A DNA stretch of 64,000 nucleotides from Burkholderiales bacterium GJ-E10 (GCA_000828975.1 AP014683.1:1317520-1381519); one strand, 5' to 3'; numbered from the stretch's first letter, positions 44,097 through 53,590 are shown. Notes: generated from the sequence alone by a model not told the origin. Translations and numbers: made by a program.

Positions 44097-44166
44097 TCCG
44101 GATCCAGTGATGACGGGGAACGGCCGATCGTTTCAGTTAATGCGTATATTGCATTTGCTGCACATG

Positions 44167-44178
44167 CATGCTAGCATG
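44167..44178 (+). promoter_or_regulatory. 12-bp perfect palindrome before the Xis-like antitoxin
   Basis: CATGCTAGCATG lies 70 bases before the antitoxin start within an A+T-richer stretch (GCGTATATTGCATTTGC). It is a candidate operator. Confidence 0.4.
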
Positions 44179-44247
44179 GCCGACGGATAATAAAGGCGCC
44201 TTGTACGGCGACAACGCGATAAAGAGCGGAGAGAGACGGAGCATCAA

Positions 44248-44718
44248 ATGACCACCCTGGAAAGAGCCCGAGAAGTAGTACCGCCGCCCATTTCCCCGGA
44301 GGAAGCGGAGATGGCTCGCGTTGCGCAGCGCTGCATCATGGCGGCGTTGGATCACTCACGCGCGGTGCAAATCACGCTCACGACCGACAAGGGCGAACAT
44401 CCGACCGTAGCGGTGCCGCCGGCTGCGCTCAAACTTATCGGCCAGGTCCTTGGTGCGATGAGCGAAGGTCGGCCGATCATGCTCATACCGGCACAACAGG
44501 AGTTCACGACCGTCGAAGCCGCGCACTTTTTGAATGTATCCCGGCCCTTCGTGATCAAGGAGATCGAGGCGGGCAGGCTTCCGTACCGGATGGTCGGCAC
44601 GCATCGACGCATCGCTTTCGAGGATCTTGTCGCCTACGGAAAAGCAATGCGCGAAAAGCAAGCGGCAGCGCTGGAGCGGATGGCGGAAAACGCTCGCGAA
44701 CTGGGGCTTGAGTACTGA
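44248..44718 (+). CDS. Excisionase-type DNA-binding antitoxin
   Basis: This 156-residue protein has a MerR/Xis-like helix-turn-helix in FTTVEAAHFLNVSRPFVIKEIEAGRLPYR (about residues 90-120). Such proteins occur directly upstream of PIN toxins of the kind encoded by the split gene at 44722. Three bases separate the two genes. Confidence 0.82.
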   Translation: MTTLERAREVVPPPISPEEAEMARVAQRCIMAALDHSRAVQITLTTDKGEHPTVAVPPAALKLIGQVLGAMSEGRPIMLIPAQQEFTTVEAAHFLNVSRPFVIKEIEAGRLPYRMVGTHRRIAFEDLVAYGKAMREKQAAALERMAENARELGLEY

Positions 44719-44721
44719 GCC

Positions 44722-45012
44722 ATGGCGGGAAATGCACGCTACACCGCGCTATTCGACGCGTGCGTGCTCTACCCGATCGCGATCGCGGATTCGCTCATGA
44801 GTTTGGCCACGGCGAGCCTCTTCGCCGCCAAGTGGACGACACGAATCGAAGCGGAGTGGATTGCCGCGCTGGAAAAGGAGCGGCCGGATTTGGCCGGGAA
44901 GCTTGTCTATCGCCGCGACCAAATGCGCGAAGCGGTGCCCGACTGGGAGGTGCCGGAAGCTGCATGGCGCCCTTTGCTTAACGGGGTACGTCTGCCGGAT
45001 TCCAACGACAAT
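44722..45012 (+). pseudogene. PIN toxin gene, 5' half (interrupted by transposon)
   Basis: It encodes YTALFDACVLYPIAIADSLM through VRLPDSNDN, the N-terminal half of a PIN toxin of about 195 residues. The frame is cut at 45012 by the transposon. The missing part (HVLAAAIAGHADCIVTFNL...) resumes at 49879. Removing the element and one copy of the duplication restores a continuous frame. Confidence 0.85.
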
Positions 45013-45062
45013 TGAGCACGATCCCGCTTCTTGATGTGCCGTTGGTCGAGGAATTTGATGGA
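45013..45062 (+). repeat. Left transposon end with TTGAT sites
   Basis: TGAGC at 45013, TTGATG at 45031 and AATTTGATG at 45052 match the order and spacing at the right end read on the opposite strand. The rest of 45013-45159 is non-coding. Confidence 0.7.
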
Positions 45063-45159
45063 GTTCCGGCTACCGGTTCCGGCGCTTTGTAGGGAGTGGC
45101 GGAAGCGGGAACGGGAAGAAGGCGTGGCCGGCGGGCGGGTGCTGGCGCGCGATGGCGGA

Positions 45160-46113
45160 TCAGTTGCGATCGGCGAGTCGGTAGCCGTCGGCGGTGCGCT
45201 GAAGTCGACCGGCGGCGGTCAGTGCGGCGAGGCGCTCGTAGAGGGAGGCGTTGCGTACGCGGCATTGGGCGCGCAGAGCGTGGATGCTCATTGGGTTAGC
45301 GGCGGCCAGCAGCGCGGCGGTGATGCGTTCGTCGAGGCCGGCGGGCGGTGGCGGCGGATCGGACGACGGTTGTACGGGTCGCAAGGCCAGTGCATCGCCG
45401 TCGGCCCGCAGCTCGAGCTGGATGCCGGGCGGCGACGACGCGGCGCGATGTTCGATCGTCAGGCTGAGCGCATCGTTTGCGCGGCGCAGGTACAGGTTCG
45501 AGTCGCCCCAGGCGTGGAACTCGGAGGAGCCGCGCAGCGCCTGGCCGGCGCGCATGGCGCCGGCGGATTTGCGTGCATGGTGCACCAGCAGCACGGAAGC
45601 GGCGTAGCGGCGCTGCAACTCGCGCAGGTAGGCGAGCAGAGGGGCTACCTCGCCGCTGGCGTTCTCGTCGATGCGATGCAGGCGCACGAAGGGGTCGAGG
45701 ATCAGCAGGCGCGGTTGCAGTTCGGCGACGGTGCGCTCGAGGGCCGCGCGATCGGCCGGCAGGTCGAGTCGCAGGATGGGCGCGGTGATCACCTGCACGT
45801 CCAACTCGGCCAGCCGACAGCCGGCGGCGGCGCAGATGCCATCGAGCCGCTGGCGCACGACGTGCGAGGCATCCTCGGCCGCGTATAGCAGCACCCTGCC
45901 GGGATTGGGCACGGCGAAGCGCCGCAGGCAAGGGCGACCCGAGGCGACCGCCACGGCCAAGTCGAGCGCGAGGAAGCTCTTGCAGCACTTGGGCTCGCCG
46001 CCGACGATGCCCACCGCCTGCTCGGCCCAGAGTTCGCTGACCAGCCAGCGCTGCGCGTCGGGCCGCTGGGCCAAGCGCCAGGCCGGCTCGACCGGCAGCG
46101 TCGCGGTGCTCAC
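45160..46113 (-). CDS. RecA-like (RepA/AAA_25) ATPase of the transposon
   Basis: The GTG at 46113 overlaps the stop of the ATPase upstream. The 317-residue protein has a P-loop-like GGEPKCCKSFLALDLAVA (residues about 38-55), in which the usual Gly before Lys-Ser is Cys, and Walker B LLILDPFVR. A C-terminal winged-helix-like part (MSIHALRAQCRVRNASLYERLAAL) follows. It resembles plasmid RepA-type helicases and may help target or load the transposition complex. Confidence 0.82.
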   Translation of the reverse strand: MSTATLPVEPAWRLAQRPDAQRWLVSELWAEQAVGIVGGEPKCCKSFLALDLAVAVASGRPCLRRFAVPNPGRVLLYAAEDASHVVRQRLDGICAAAGCRLAELDVQVITAPILRLDLPADRAALERTVAELQPRLLILDPFVRLHRIDENASGEVAPLLAYLRELQRRYAASVLLVHHARKSAGAMRAGQALRGSSEFHAWGDSNLYLRRANDALSLTIEHRAASSPPGIQLELRADGDALALRPVQPSSDPPPPPAGLDERITAALLAAANPMSIHALRAQCRVRNASLYERLAALTAAGRLQRTADGYRLADRN

Positions 46114-46952
46114 CGCCGGCGCGCCGCCATCTTGAGCTGCGCCGGGGCCGGCGCTGCGAAGGTCTCGAAGAACAGCTGCTCGTCGATCTGTCGCGCTTCG
46201 CGCTGCGCGGCCAGGGCGAGCAGTTCGCTTCCCATGTTCATCAGCGCGCGCAGATTGCCCTGGGCGTGGTCGCAGAGCGTGGCGACGAGTTCGGGCGTCA
46301 TCAGCTTGGGCGCGCCGGCCTTGGTGAGCGCGTGCTGCAGCAGTTCGCGCAGATCCTCGGGGCTGGCGCGATCGAGCGCCAGACGCACCCGCATGCGCGA
46401 TCCCAGCGGTAGCAGCTCCTCGCTGCGGAAGCGCTCGATCAGACGCTGGTCGCCCGCCAGCACCACGGTGAGCAGCAGGTGCGAGTCGAGCCGCGCCGAG
46501 GCGAGCAGCCGCAGCTCGTTGAGGACGGCGAGCTGCATCTCCTGGCCCTCGTCGACGATCAGCACCGGGCGGCACTGCGAGGCGTCGATGTGGCCCTGCC
46601 AGCTGGCGCGCAGCACCTTGGCGCCGCCCCAGCGGTTGTGGGGGTGAAGCTGCACGCCGAAGAGCTCGCCCAACTCGCGGTAGAAGTCGGCCATCCCGGC
46701 CTGCGGCCGGCTGAGCACACCGACCTGCACGTCGCGCAGCGCCGACAGGCGCTCGGTGAGCACCCGCAGCGCCACCGATTTGCCCACCCCCGGCAAACCG
46801 GTGACGAGCGCGAAGCCGCCCTCGCCGACGAGCTGCTCGACCCGCCAGCAGAACGACTCCAGGCGCGCGCCGACGTGCAGCGCCTCGACCGGCACATCGG
46901 GGGCGAACGGATTCCACTTCAGGCCGTAGAGCGACAGCAGCTTCTTGTTCAT
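46110..46952 (-). CDS. ExeA/TniB-like AAA ATPase of the transposon
   Basis: The ATG at 46952 overlaps the transposase stop. The 280-residue protein begins LSLYGLKWNPFAPDVP as in ExeA-like transposon ATPases, with Walker A GLPGVGKS (52-59) and Walker B VLIVDEGQ (130-137). Such ATPases (compare TniB, MuB, TnsC) choose target DNA and activate the transposase. Confidence 0.9.
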   Translation of the reverse strand: MNKKLLSLYGLKWNPFAPDVPVEALHVGARLESFCWRVEQLVGEGGFALVTGLPGVGKSVALRVLTERLSALRDVQVGVLSRPQAGMADFYRELGELFGVQLHPHNRWGGAKVLRASWQGHIDASQCRPVLIVDEGQEMQLAVLNELRLLASARLDSHLLLTVVLAGDQRLIERFRSEELLPLGSRMRVRLALDRASPEDLRELLQHALTKAGAPKLMTPELVATLCDHAQGNLRALMNMGSELLALAAQREARQIDEQLFFETFAAPAPAQLKMAARRR

Positions 46953-48421
46953 GGTTCGTTCCCTTCCGGTGCCGGTGGTTCGTCCTTGGTCAGGTAGGCC
47001 GGCGGCAGGCCCGTGGCAGCCTGCTTGGCCATCAGACTCTGCAGCAGCGGGGCCATCGCGCCGGTGGGCGGTCGAGGCGCGTCCGCCGCCGCCGCGAGCG
47101 GCTCGAGCGGCCGGCGCACGCCCCGGGCGTTGGCCTGCTTGTCCTGCGGGTACAGGCGGCACAGGACTTGGCCGCTGCGTTCATCGAGCAGGTGCACCCG
47201 GGCGAGGTCCCAGGCGGCGTAGCGCACGTGCAGCTCGCGCAGGTGCCGGTAGCGGTTGGGAACCTCGAAGCGCCGGGCTTCGACCACCAGCGTGCCGTCG
47301 CTCTGGCGCTGGGTGCGCTTCTCGGTGCGGGTGAAGGCCAGCCGCAGCGCGTCGCTATCCGGGCTGGGCCGCAGCACATCGGGGCCGGCGAGGAAACGCG
47401 CCAGCGGCGTTGCGCCGATCTCGGAGTGCACGGTGCGGTTGTAGTCGTACTCGCACCAGGCCTGGGTCGCTTCGTTCAAGGTGGCGAGCGTCAGGTCGGT
47501 CACGCCCTCGAGCATCGCCATCAGTCTTCCTTCGACGTTCGCCCACAGGTTCTCGATCTTGCCGTTCATGTATGGCGAGTACGCCAGCGTCGTCTCGTGC
47601 GCGATGCCCAGCCGAGCGAGCCCCTCGGTGATCTCGGCGGCGAGCATCGCCGCACCGTTGTCGCTCATGGCCGCGCGCGGCAGCCCGCGCTTCTGGATTG
47701 CCTGCGACAGACCGTGGGCCACGCACTCGGCGTTCTCCCGCAGGTACCACTGCAGGTGGCAGCCCAGCCGCGAGCAATCGTCGAGCACGCCGAAGAGCAC
47801 TGGCGTGGCCCATCGACCGGCGGCGGTCAACACCGGTCGCGAACCGACGTGGCAGTCCCAGTGCCACAGCGAGCCGACGTAGTGGGCCTCGTAGCTGCGC
47901 ACCTCGCGCGCGGCCAGCCGGGCCTCGGCTCGTTGAGCGCCCGCCGTATCGCGGCTGCTGAGCCGCTGGCGCTTGCGCCAACCCTGCGCCTGGAACAGCC
48001 GCCGGACGCTCGAGTACGATGGCATAGACCCCAGCGCCGGGTCGCGCTCGATGAGCGCCCGCAGGTTGTCGGTGTGAAGCTGCACCGACCAGCTCGGGTG
48101 CGCGGCGTACTGCGCCTGCAGCGCTTGCCGGATCGCCGAGCCCACCTTCTGGACCCCGGCATCGGCGCGCACCTTGCGCCGCAGGACTCCGACCGGGTCG
48201 CGCCGCTCGCGCCGCGCCCGCAACAGCCAGCGTTCGATGGTCGAGAGCGCAAAGCGCGCCGGCTCGCCCGTGACCGGGTGCCGCCAAGTGCGCTCAGCCA
48301 ACTTCCTGAGCTCGGCGCGCAGTTCGCCCTTCGGCGGCGGGGCCGCCAACAGTTGCCCGATCACCGAGAAGCGCAGATGCGCCCAACGTTCGTGGACTGA
48401 AGCGTGTTTCGATGCGCTCAT
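46949..48421 (-). CDS. DD35E transposase/integrase of the transposon
   Basis: The ATG at 48421 gives 490 residues. N-terminal helix-turn-helix regions precede an rve catalytic core with Asp189 (WHWDCHVG), Asp254 (MSDNGAAM) and Glu290 (MNGKIENLW), the last two separated by 35 residues. A C-terminal Mu-type beta-barrel part (RFEVPNRYRHLRELHVRYA) follows. All catalytic residues are intact, so the element may be active. Confidence 0.92.
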   Translation of the reverse strand: MSASKHASVHERWAHLRFSVIGQLLAAPPPKGELRAELRKLAERTWRHPVTGEPARFALSTIERWLLRARRERRDPVGVLRRKVRADAGVQKVGSAIRQALQAQYAAHPSWSVQLHTDNLRALIERDPALGSMPSYSSVRRLFQAQGWRKRQRLSSRDTAGAQRAEARLAAREVRSYEAHYVGSLWHWDCHVGSRPVLTAAGRWATPVLFGVLDDCSRLGCHLQWYLRENAECVAHGLSQAIQKRGLPRAAMSDNGAAMLAAEITEGLARLGIAHETTLAYSPYMNGKIENLWANVEGRLMAMLEGVTDLTLATLNEATQAWCEYDYNRTVHSEIGATPLARFLAGPDVLRPSPDSDALRLAFTRTEKRTQRQSDGTLVVEARRFEVPNRYRHLRELHVRYAAWDLARVHLLDERSGQVLCRLYPQDKQANARGVRRPLEPLAAAADAPRPPTGAMAPLLQSLMAKQAATGLPPAYLTKDEPPAPEGNEP

Positions 48422-48515
48422 GCTGGTTCCGATCGGTTGCAGCGGGGATGCGCGCACCATAGCCACGCCCGCCGGATCGCGCCACGCGCATCCTCTGCGG
48501 GCCGGCACCTGCGCC

Positions 48516-49091
48516 TCAGGTAGCTTGCACGGCGGCGCTCCCGGTCGTGGTCGGGGAGAGCCAGCGCAGGGCCGCCAGCAATCGATCCCGGGCGTCTCCG
48601 GCAAAGCGATCCAGCAGCGCGGCCGGCAGCTCCGTGGTGGCAACCGGCGGCATCAGCGTGCCCGCGGCCGCGCGCCAGAACGGCGTGTCGATCAGCTCCT
48701 CGGTCCACCACCGGCGCCAGCGCAGAATCGTGCGGCGGCTCGCGCCGACGAGCTCCTCGAGCACCCGGAGCCGCGCCGGGGTCGGCCCGCAACGCAGCGC
48801 CGCGATCAGCACCACCACCGCGCTCACGTAGACCTTGGGTCCGAGAAACCGAACCGAGGGCGGCGTGGCGCGCTTGCGGCAGCCGTCGCGCGCGCAGCAC
48901 AGGCTCAGCCGCCGGTCATACTCGGCGCGCGACCCGCGGGGCACCCCGCGCGGCTTGCGCGGGTAGCGCGCCGAGTGCAGCCTCGCGCCGCAGCGCGGAC
49001 AGCCCGCCGCGCGCTGCTCGGCGGCCAGATCTTCGTCTATGTGTCGCAATGTGGCGTGCAGTCGGCCATCGGCCAACAAGGCGGTATCCAT
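48516..49091 (-). CDS. Zn-ribbon/HTH protein of the transposon
   Basis: The ATG at 49091 follows GGAGGGAAGCG. The 191-residue protein has two Cys pairs (CPRCGARLH and CCARDGCRKR) forming a zinc ribbon and a helix-turn-helix region (RVLEELVGASRRTILRWRRWW). It heads the minus-strand run and may be an end-binding or targeting factor comparable in role to TniQ, though not clearly homologous. Confidence 0.75.
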   Translation of the reverse strand: MDTALLADGRLHATLRHIDEDLAAEQRAAGCPRCGARLHSARYPRKPRGVPRGSRAEYDRRLSLCCARDGCRKRATPPSVRFLGPKVYVSAVVVLIAALRCGPTPARLRVLEELVGASRRTILRWRRWWTEELIDTPFWRAAAGTLMPPVATTELPAALLDRFAGDARDRLLAALRWLSPTTTGSAAVQAT

Positions 49092-49125
49092 CGCTTCCCT
49101 CCGGTCTTGGTAAAGTTGACCCACT

Positions 49126-49608
<483 letters not shown>

Positions 49609-49822
49609 CCGCAACCACAACGCGCAGGCGCATCGCCCCGGCGCCTTGGCGATCACCGCGTTGCCCACCGACGGCCGGTCCCCGGTTCGTCGCAAGCGAC
49701 CGGACCGGCCGTCCCTGGACAACGCTCGCCGCACCGCGTGCGTCCGCCAACCGGCCGGCGATCACCCGCACCAGCCCACCGATTCCTGCCACGCTACGCG
49801 ATGGAATCCGGCACCCAAACCT

Positions 49823-49878
49823 CAACAACCGTGATCAAATCCGCCAGCGACCAGCATCAATTTGCTCGCGCCGGCTCA
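49823..49878 (-). repeat. Right transposon end with TTGAT sites
   Basis: Read on the minus strand from 49878: TGAGC, 13 bases, TTGATG (49855-49860), 14 bases, ATTTGATCA. This mirrors the left end spacing. Confidence 0.7.
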
Positions 49879-50173
49879 CAATCACGTCCTGGCGGCGGCG
49901 ATCGCGGGGCACGCGGACTGCATTGTGACGTTCAATTTGCGAGATTTTCCGGCTACGGTCGTAACACCTTATGGAATCGAGGTTGTCGATCCGGATCGGT
50001 TCATCGTCAACCAGTGGGATCTGAACCCGCTTGTGGTAGTCGCAGCGTTCAAGCGCATGCGCGCGCGATGGAAAAGGCCCGAAGCAACGCCGGAGGATTT
50101 CGCGCAAGCGTTGGAGCGCAGGGCACTTCCGGTCACGGCGCAACGGCTGCGCGATGCTGCAGACCTGATCTGA
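49879..50173 (+). pseudogene. PIN toxin gene, 3' half (interrupted by transposon)
   Basis: From CACGTCCTGGCG the frame gives HVLAAAIAGHADCIVTFNLRDF through VPYGIE-like sequence to RLRDAADLI, the second half of the PIN domain with its Asp residues. It continues the protein begun at 44722. The first four bases (49879-49882, CAAT) are the duplicated target. Confidence 0.85.
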
Positions 50174-50244
50174 TTTTGCGTTTCGGATCGGAGCGATTCC
50201 CGGAAAATTGCACTTCCGGGGATCGGATCACCGCGGGAGCAACG

Positions 50245-51765
50245 TTACGACTCGCCCCCCACCTCCCGCCACGACCGCAGCACGGCCATGCCGGCGGTGA
50301 CCAGCTCGGCCGCCCGGTCGGGGCTGTCGGCCTCGGCGTACACCCGCAGCTCGGGCGCATTGCCTGAGGGGCGCAGATGCACGATGTCGCCGCCCTCGAA
50401 GCGCATGCGCACCCCGTCGGTGAAGTCGATTCCGGCCGGTTCTCCGCACAGGGCGCCGAACAGATCGCGCGCCGCGTCGATACCCCCGGCCCCGCGCAAG
50501 CCCGCCAGCCTGGCTTCGCTGAGCCGGGTCGGCATGTCCTGCAGGCGCTCGCTGCGCGTGGTGCGCGCGGGCAGGGTGCCGACCAGAGCCGAGAGGGGCA
50601 GATCCGCCTCGCGCGCCGCCACCAGGGCGCAGAGCATGGGCAGCACCGCATCGCGTGTCGGCAGCGCCGGCAGGCGCCGGCCCTGGCGCAGCACGTCGGT
50701 GGCGAGCAGGAAGCCGCCGTTGGCCTCGAATCCCGCCACCGGCGCATGCCCCGCGGCCACCGCCTCCTGCATGGCCGCCACCACGTAGGGCGAACCGATG
50801 CGGGTGCGCCGGATGTCGGTTGCGAATCCGGCGAGTTCGAGCGCCGTGTTGCTGCTCACCGGCGTCGCCACCGCCCGGACGCCGAGAAAGCGCGCCGCCA
50901 CGATGCCCAGCACGTCGCCGCGCAGCCACTCGCCGTGCGCGTCGGCCAGCAGCGGGCGGTCCGAGTCGCCGTCGGTGGAGAGCAGGGCGTCGAAGCCGTA
51001 TTCCGCCGCCCAGGCGCGGGCCAGCGCCGCATCCTCGGGCCGCACCGCCTCGGTGTCCACCGGCACGAACCCCGGCGAGCGTCCCAGCGCCACGACCTCC
51101 GCGCCCAGCGCGCGCAACAGCTCCACCAGCAGGTCGCGCCCGACGGCCGAATGCTGGTAGACCCCCAGGCGCATGCCGCGCAGCGCCCCCGCCCCGAAAA
51201 AGTCGGTGTAGCGCCGCAGGTAGCCGCCCGCGACGTCCCGTACCGGCGGCAGCGCCGCCGCGGCAAGGAGCGCGCCGTCGGCATCGAATGCCGCGGCGTC
51301 GACCCCCACGCGCAGCGGCAGCTTGGCCGCCTCGTCGGCTTTCAGGAACTCGCCGCGCGCGCGGTTGAACTTGATGCCGTTGCGGTCGTCGGGAATGTGG
51401 CTGCCGGTCACCATCAGCGACGGCATGCCCTCGGCGTAGGCGCTCGCGCATAGCGCCGGGGTCGGCACCTCGCCGCAAACCACCACTTCGCCCCCGGCGT
51501 CGCGCACCGCCGCCGCGCAGGCGCGCAGGATGCGCGGCGTGCTCGGCCGCAGATCCCCGGCCAGGGCCACGCGCGCGCCGGGCGAAAACTCCCCGCAGCG
51601 CGCCAAGTGTTCCAGGAAGCCGCGCGTGTAGGCATAGCACACGCGATCGGTCATGGCGCGCACCAGCCCGCGCGCGCCGCTGGTCCCGAACGCCACGCCG
51701 GAGGCCGTCATCCATTCGGCAATGGTCGGGGCGGAACGGGTTGAGGCAGCGTCGGGTCGGGTCAT
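50245..51765 (-). CDS. Phosphomannomutase/phosphoglucomutase
   Basis: This 506-residue alpha-D-phosphohexomutase has the phosphoserine loop VTGSHIP (Ser122), the metal loop DGDSDR (265-270), the sugar-specificity loop FEANGG (346-351) and the phosphate site RPSGNAPELR near the C-terminus. It converts mannose-6-P to mannose-1-P (or the glucose pair), feeding the GDP-mannose used by Gmd and Rmd encoded at 56.7-58.6 kb. Four to five broken copies of pieces of this gene lie between 35.5 and 52.9 kb. Confidence 0.92.
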   Translation of the reverse strand: MTRPDAASTRSAPTIAEWMTASGVAFGTSGARGLVRAMTDRVCYAYTRGFLEHLARCGEFSPGARVALAGDLRPSTPRILRACAAAVRDAGGEVVVCGEVPTPALCASAYAEGMPSLMVTGSHIPDDRNGIKFNRARGEFLKADEAAKLPLRVGVDAAAFDADGALLAAAALPPVRDVAGGYLRRYTDFFGAGALRGMRLGVYQHSAVGRDLLVELLRALGAEVVALGRSPGFVPVDTEAVRPEDAALARAWAAEYGFDALLSTDGDSDRPLLADAHGEWLRGDVLGIVAARFLGVRAVATPVSSNTALELAGFATDIRRTRIGSPYVVAAMQEAVAAGHAPVAGFEANGGFLLATDVLRQGRRLPALPTRDAVLPMLCALVAAREADLPLSALVGTLPARTTRSERLQDMPTRLSEARLAGLRGAGGIDAARDLFGALCGEPAGIDFTDGVRMRFEGGDIVHLRPSGNAPELRVYAEADSPDRAAELVTAGMAVLRSWREVGGES

Positions 51766-51794
51766 GGAAGTTCGCAGTCGATTTCGTTACGGGG

Positions 51795-51824
51795 AGGGCG
51801 TTCTGCCGATCGCGGCAACGCCCT
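51795..51824. terminator. Stem-loop between the kpsT remnant and the mutase start
   Basis: AGGGCGTT (51795-51802) pairs with AACGCCCT (51817-51824), with an inner GCCG/CGGC stem. It abuts the stop of the kpsT remnant. No T-run follows on the minus strand, so termination is uncertain. Confidence 0.4.
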
Positions 51825-52135
51825 CAGAGATTTTCATAGGCATGGATCGCCGCATCCACGCTCTCATACACGGTCGGCGCCCCTGGTCGAGAATCGCGGC
51901 GTGATCGCAGTGCGCGCGGATGAGGTCGGTCTGGTGCGCCACGATCACCATCGCCCGGTCGCCGCGTTTCTCGAACAATTCCGCATTGCATTTTTCCGTA
52001 AAGCGGTGGTCGCCGACGGCCATCATCTCATCGATCAGGAGGCAGTCGAATTCGATCGCCATGGAAATGGCAAACGCCAGGCGCGCCTGCATCCCGGAGG
52101 AATAGGTTTTCACCGGCTCGCCGAGATCGGCGCCC
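51824..52135 (-). pseudogene. kpsT fragment (copy d), upstream of the mutase
   Basis: The frame gives TYSSGMQARLAFAISMAIEFD, LLIDEMMAVGDHRF and VIVAHQTDLIRAHCDHAAILDQG, equal to the C-terminal half of KpsT. A one-base deletion shifts the last 20 codons, and the N-terminal half with Walker A is missing. It suggests that kpsT once directly preceded the mutase gene. Confidence 0.85.
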
Positions 52136-52140
52136 AGTTA

Positions 52141-52169
52141 TTGACTATTCGTAATCGTTCGATTACAGT
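52141..52169 (+). promoter_or_regulatory. Promoter and operator of higBA
   Basis: TTGACT (52141-52146), 17 bases, then TACAGT (52164-52169) form a sigma70-like promoter. A perfect inverted repeat GTAATCG-TT-CGATTAC (52151-52166) covers the spacer, an ideal place for HigA repression. Confidence 0.7.
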
Positions 52170-52176
52170 GCCATCG

Positions 52177-52476
52177 ATGACCTATACGGTAAAACGCCTC
52201 GACGAGTTTTCCGATTGGCTCAGGGGACAGAAGGACGGTCCGACCAGGCAGCGCCTCATCAAGCGGCTTCGGAAAGCCCAACTCGGCAACTTGGGCGATG
52301 TCGGGTCGGTAGGCGAAGGCGTTTTCGAGATGCGCGAACACTTCGGGCCGGGTTGGCGCATGTATTACGTCCAGCGCGGCGAAGTCCTGGTTGTGATGCT
52401 CGGTGGCGGCGACAAATCCACCCAGCAGGCGGATATCCGCCGAGCGATTGCGCTGGCGAAAGCATTGGAGGATTGA
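52177..52476 (+). CDS. higB: HigB/RelE-like toxin
   Basis: This 99-residue protein has WLRGQKDGPTRQRLIKRL, VGEGVFEMREHFGPGWRMYY and VVMLGGGDKSTQQADI, the signature of the RelE-like toxins of the HigB-type addiction module. It overlaps higA by one base (TGATG). Confidence 0.92.
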   Translation: MTYTVKRLDEFSDWLRGQKDGPTRQRLIKRLRKAQLGNLGDVGSVGEGVFEMREHFGPGWRMYYVQRGEVLVVMLGGGDKSTQQADIRRAIALAKALED

Positions 52477-52851
52477 TGATGGCCAAGCGGATCAAGGTTT
52501 CCGAACTTCCCGAGTTCGATGCAGCCGAGTACCTGAACAACGAAGAGGATGTGGCGGCGTACCTGACGGCCGTTCTCGAGGAAAATGACCCGGGGCTGCT
52601 TGCCGCTGCGATTGGCGACATCGCCCGCGCGCGGGGGATGTCGCAGGTTGCAAAGGATTCCGGCATCGCCCGCGAAGCGCTATACAAGGCCCTTCGCCCC
52701 GGCAGCGAACCGCGCTTCGAGACGATCCGCCGGGTTTGCGCCGCCCTGGGGGTGCGTTTGGTCGCGCAACCAATGCACCAGACCGCCTGACCCCCGGGTC
52801 CGCGCAGGGCCGCCAGCCTAGCTTCGCGGATCCGGGCCGGCGTGTCCTGCA
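52440..52851. repeat. About 413-bp direct repeat, copy 2 (higA region)
   Basis: This copy is preceded by the complete higB and is therefore the likely source of copy 1 at 41985-42398. Its last 60 bases (from about 52792) are mutase-derived sequence, so the mutase fragment was already attached when the segment was duplicated. Confidence 0.85.
52476..52790 (+). CDS. higA: HigA-like antitoxin
   Basis: This 104-residue helix-turn-helix antitoxin (SQVAKDSGIAREALYKALR) overlaps higB by one base. It is nearly identical to the orphan at 42021-42335. Confidence 0.92.
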   Translation: MMAKRIKVSELPEFDAAEYLNNEEDVAAYLTAVLEENDPGLLAAAIGDIARARGMSQVAKDSGIAREALYKALRPGSEPRFETIRRVCAALGVRLVAQPMHQTA

Positions 52852-53033
52852 GGTTGAACGGAGCAGATCCTGCGAGGGGGGTGTCAGAATTTTTGTGTGT
52901 GAGGCGGGTGGAGACTTTTCTACGGCGGCGGGCGTCGCTTGCGACGAACGCCCGACGCGGTGGGAAAGTCGGATTCATCGTACTACGCTGTCCGCCGTTC
53001 GACATGGCCGTGGGATGCATCGTTTCGCCTCAA

Positions 53034-53222
53034 TCAAAGATTTTCATACGCATGGATCGCCGCATCCACGCTCTCATACACGGTCAGTCGCCCCTGTTCA
53101 AGAATCGCCGCATGGTCGCAGTGCGCGCGGATGAGGTCGGTCTGGTGCGCCACGATCACCATCGCCCGGTCGCCGCGCTTGCCGAAGAGTTCGGGGCTGG
53201 TCAGGTCCGGCGCAGCGAATAT
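53034..53222 (-). pseudogene. kpsT fragment (copy e), C-terminal end
   Basis: It encodes FGKRGDRAMVIVAHQTDLIR through VYESVDAAIHAYENL and the stop at 53034, equal to the last 53 codons of the intact kpsT. It is joined at about 53222 to the start of a TacT-like toxin gene. The stretch 52852-53033 holds no gene I can support. Confidence 0.85.
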
Positions 53223-53295
53223 TCTCGAACGCCGCCTGGTCGTGGACGGCAGCGAGCGGCGCAAGCCGGAACGGTGCACGGCTCGCGCCGCTCAT
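53223..53295 (-). pseudogene. TacT-like GNAT toxin, N-terminal stub
   Basis: From the ATG at 53295, overlapping the TacA stop, the frame encodes APFRLAPLAAVHDQAAFE, the typical beginning of TacT acetyltransferase toxins, and then switches to kpsT-derived sequence. The acetyl-CoA site is lost. Confidence 0.6.
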
Positions 53296-53567
53296 TCGGC
53301 GCGCAACAACTTGCGGCGACTCGCGAAAGCGCTTTCCAAGGCCGGAGTCGGATGCGGCGGCGATAGCAACGCCTGGGCGAAGCATTCCTGATCGGCCCGC
53401 GACAAGCGGATGATTTCGGCCTGCTCGATCGCGCGTTGCGAGGCGTCCTGGACGGCGGCCACGACGAAGTCGGTCATGGTGCGCCCCTGAATCTCGGCCG
53501 CACGCTTGAGCAGCGCATGCAGATCGCTGCTGATCCGGGCTTCGAGGCGGGTGGTGGCGGTGGTCAT
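53292..53567 (-). CDS. TacA-like (DUF1778) antitoxin, partner toxin deleted
   Basis: The ATG at 53567 gives 91 residues: TTRLEARISSDLHALLKRAAEIQGRTMTDFVV is the DUF1778 ribbon-helix-helix, with a C-terminal toxin-binding tail. The toxin is reduced to a stub downstream. Confidence 0.85.
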   Translation of the reverse strand: MTTATTRLEARISSDLHALLKRAAEIQGRTMTDFVVAAVQDASQRAIEQAEIIRLSRADQECFAQALLSPPHPTPALESAFASRRKLLRAE

Positions 53568-53590
53568 GACGTCATTCTCGCGGCAAACAA

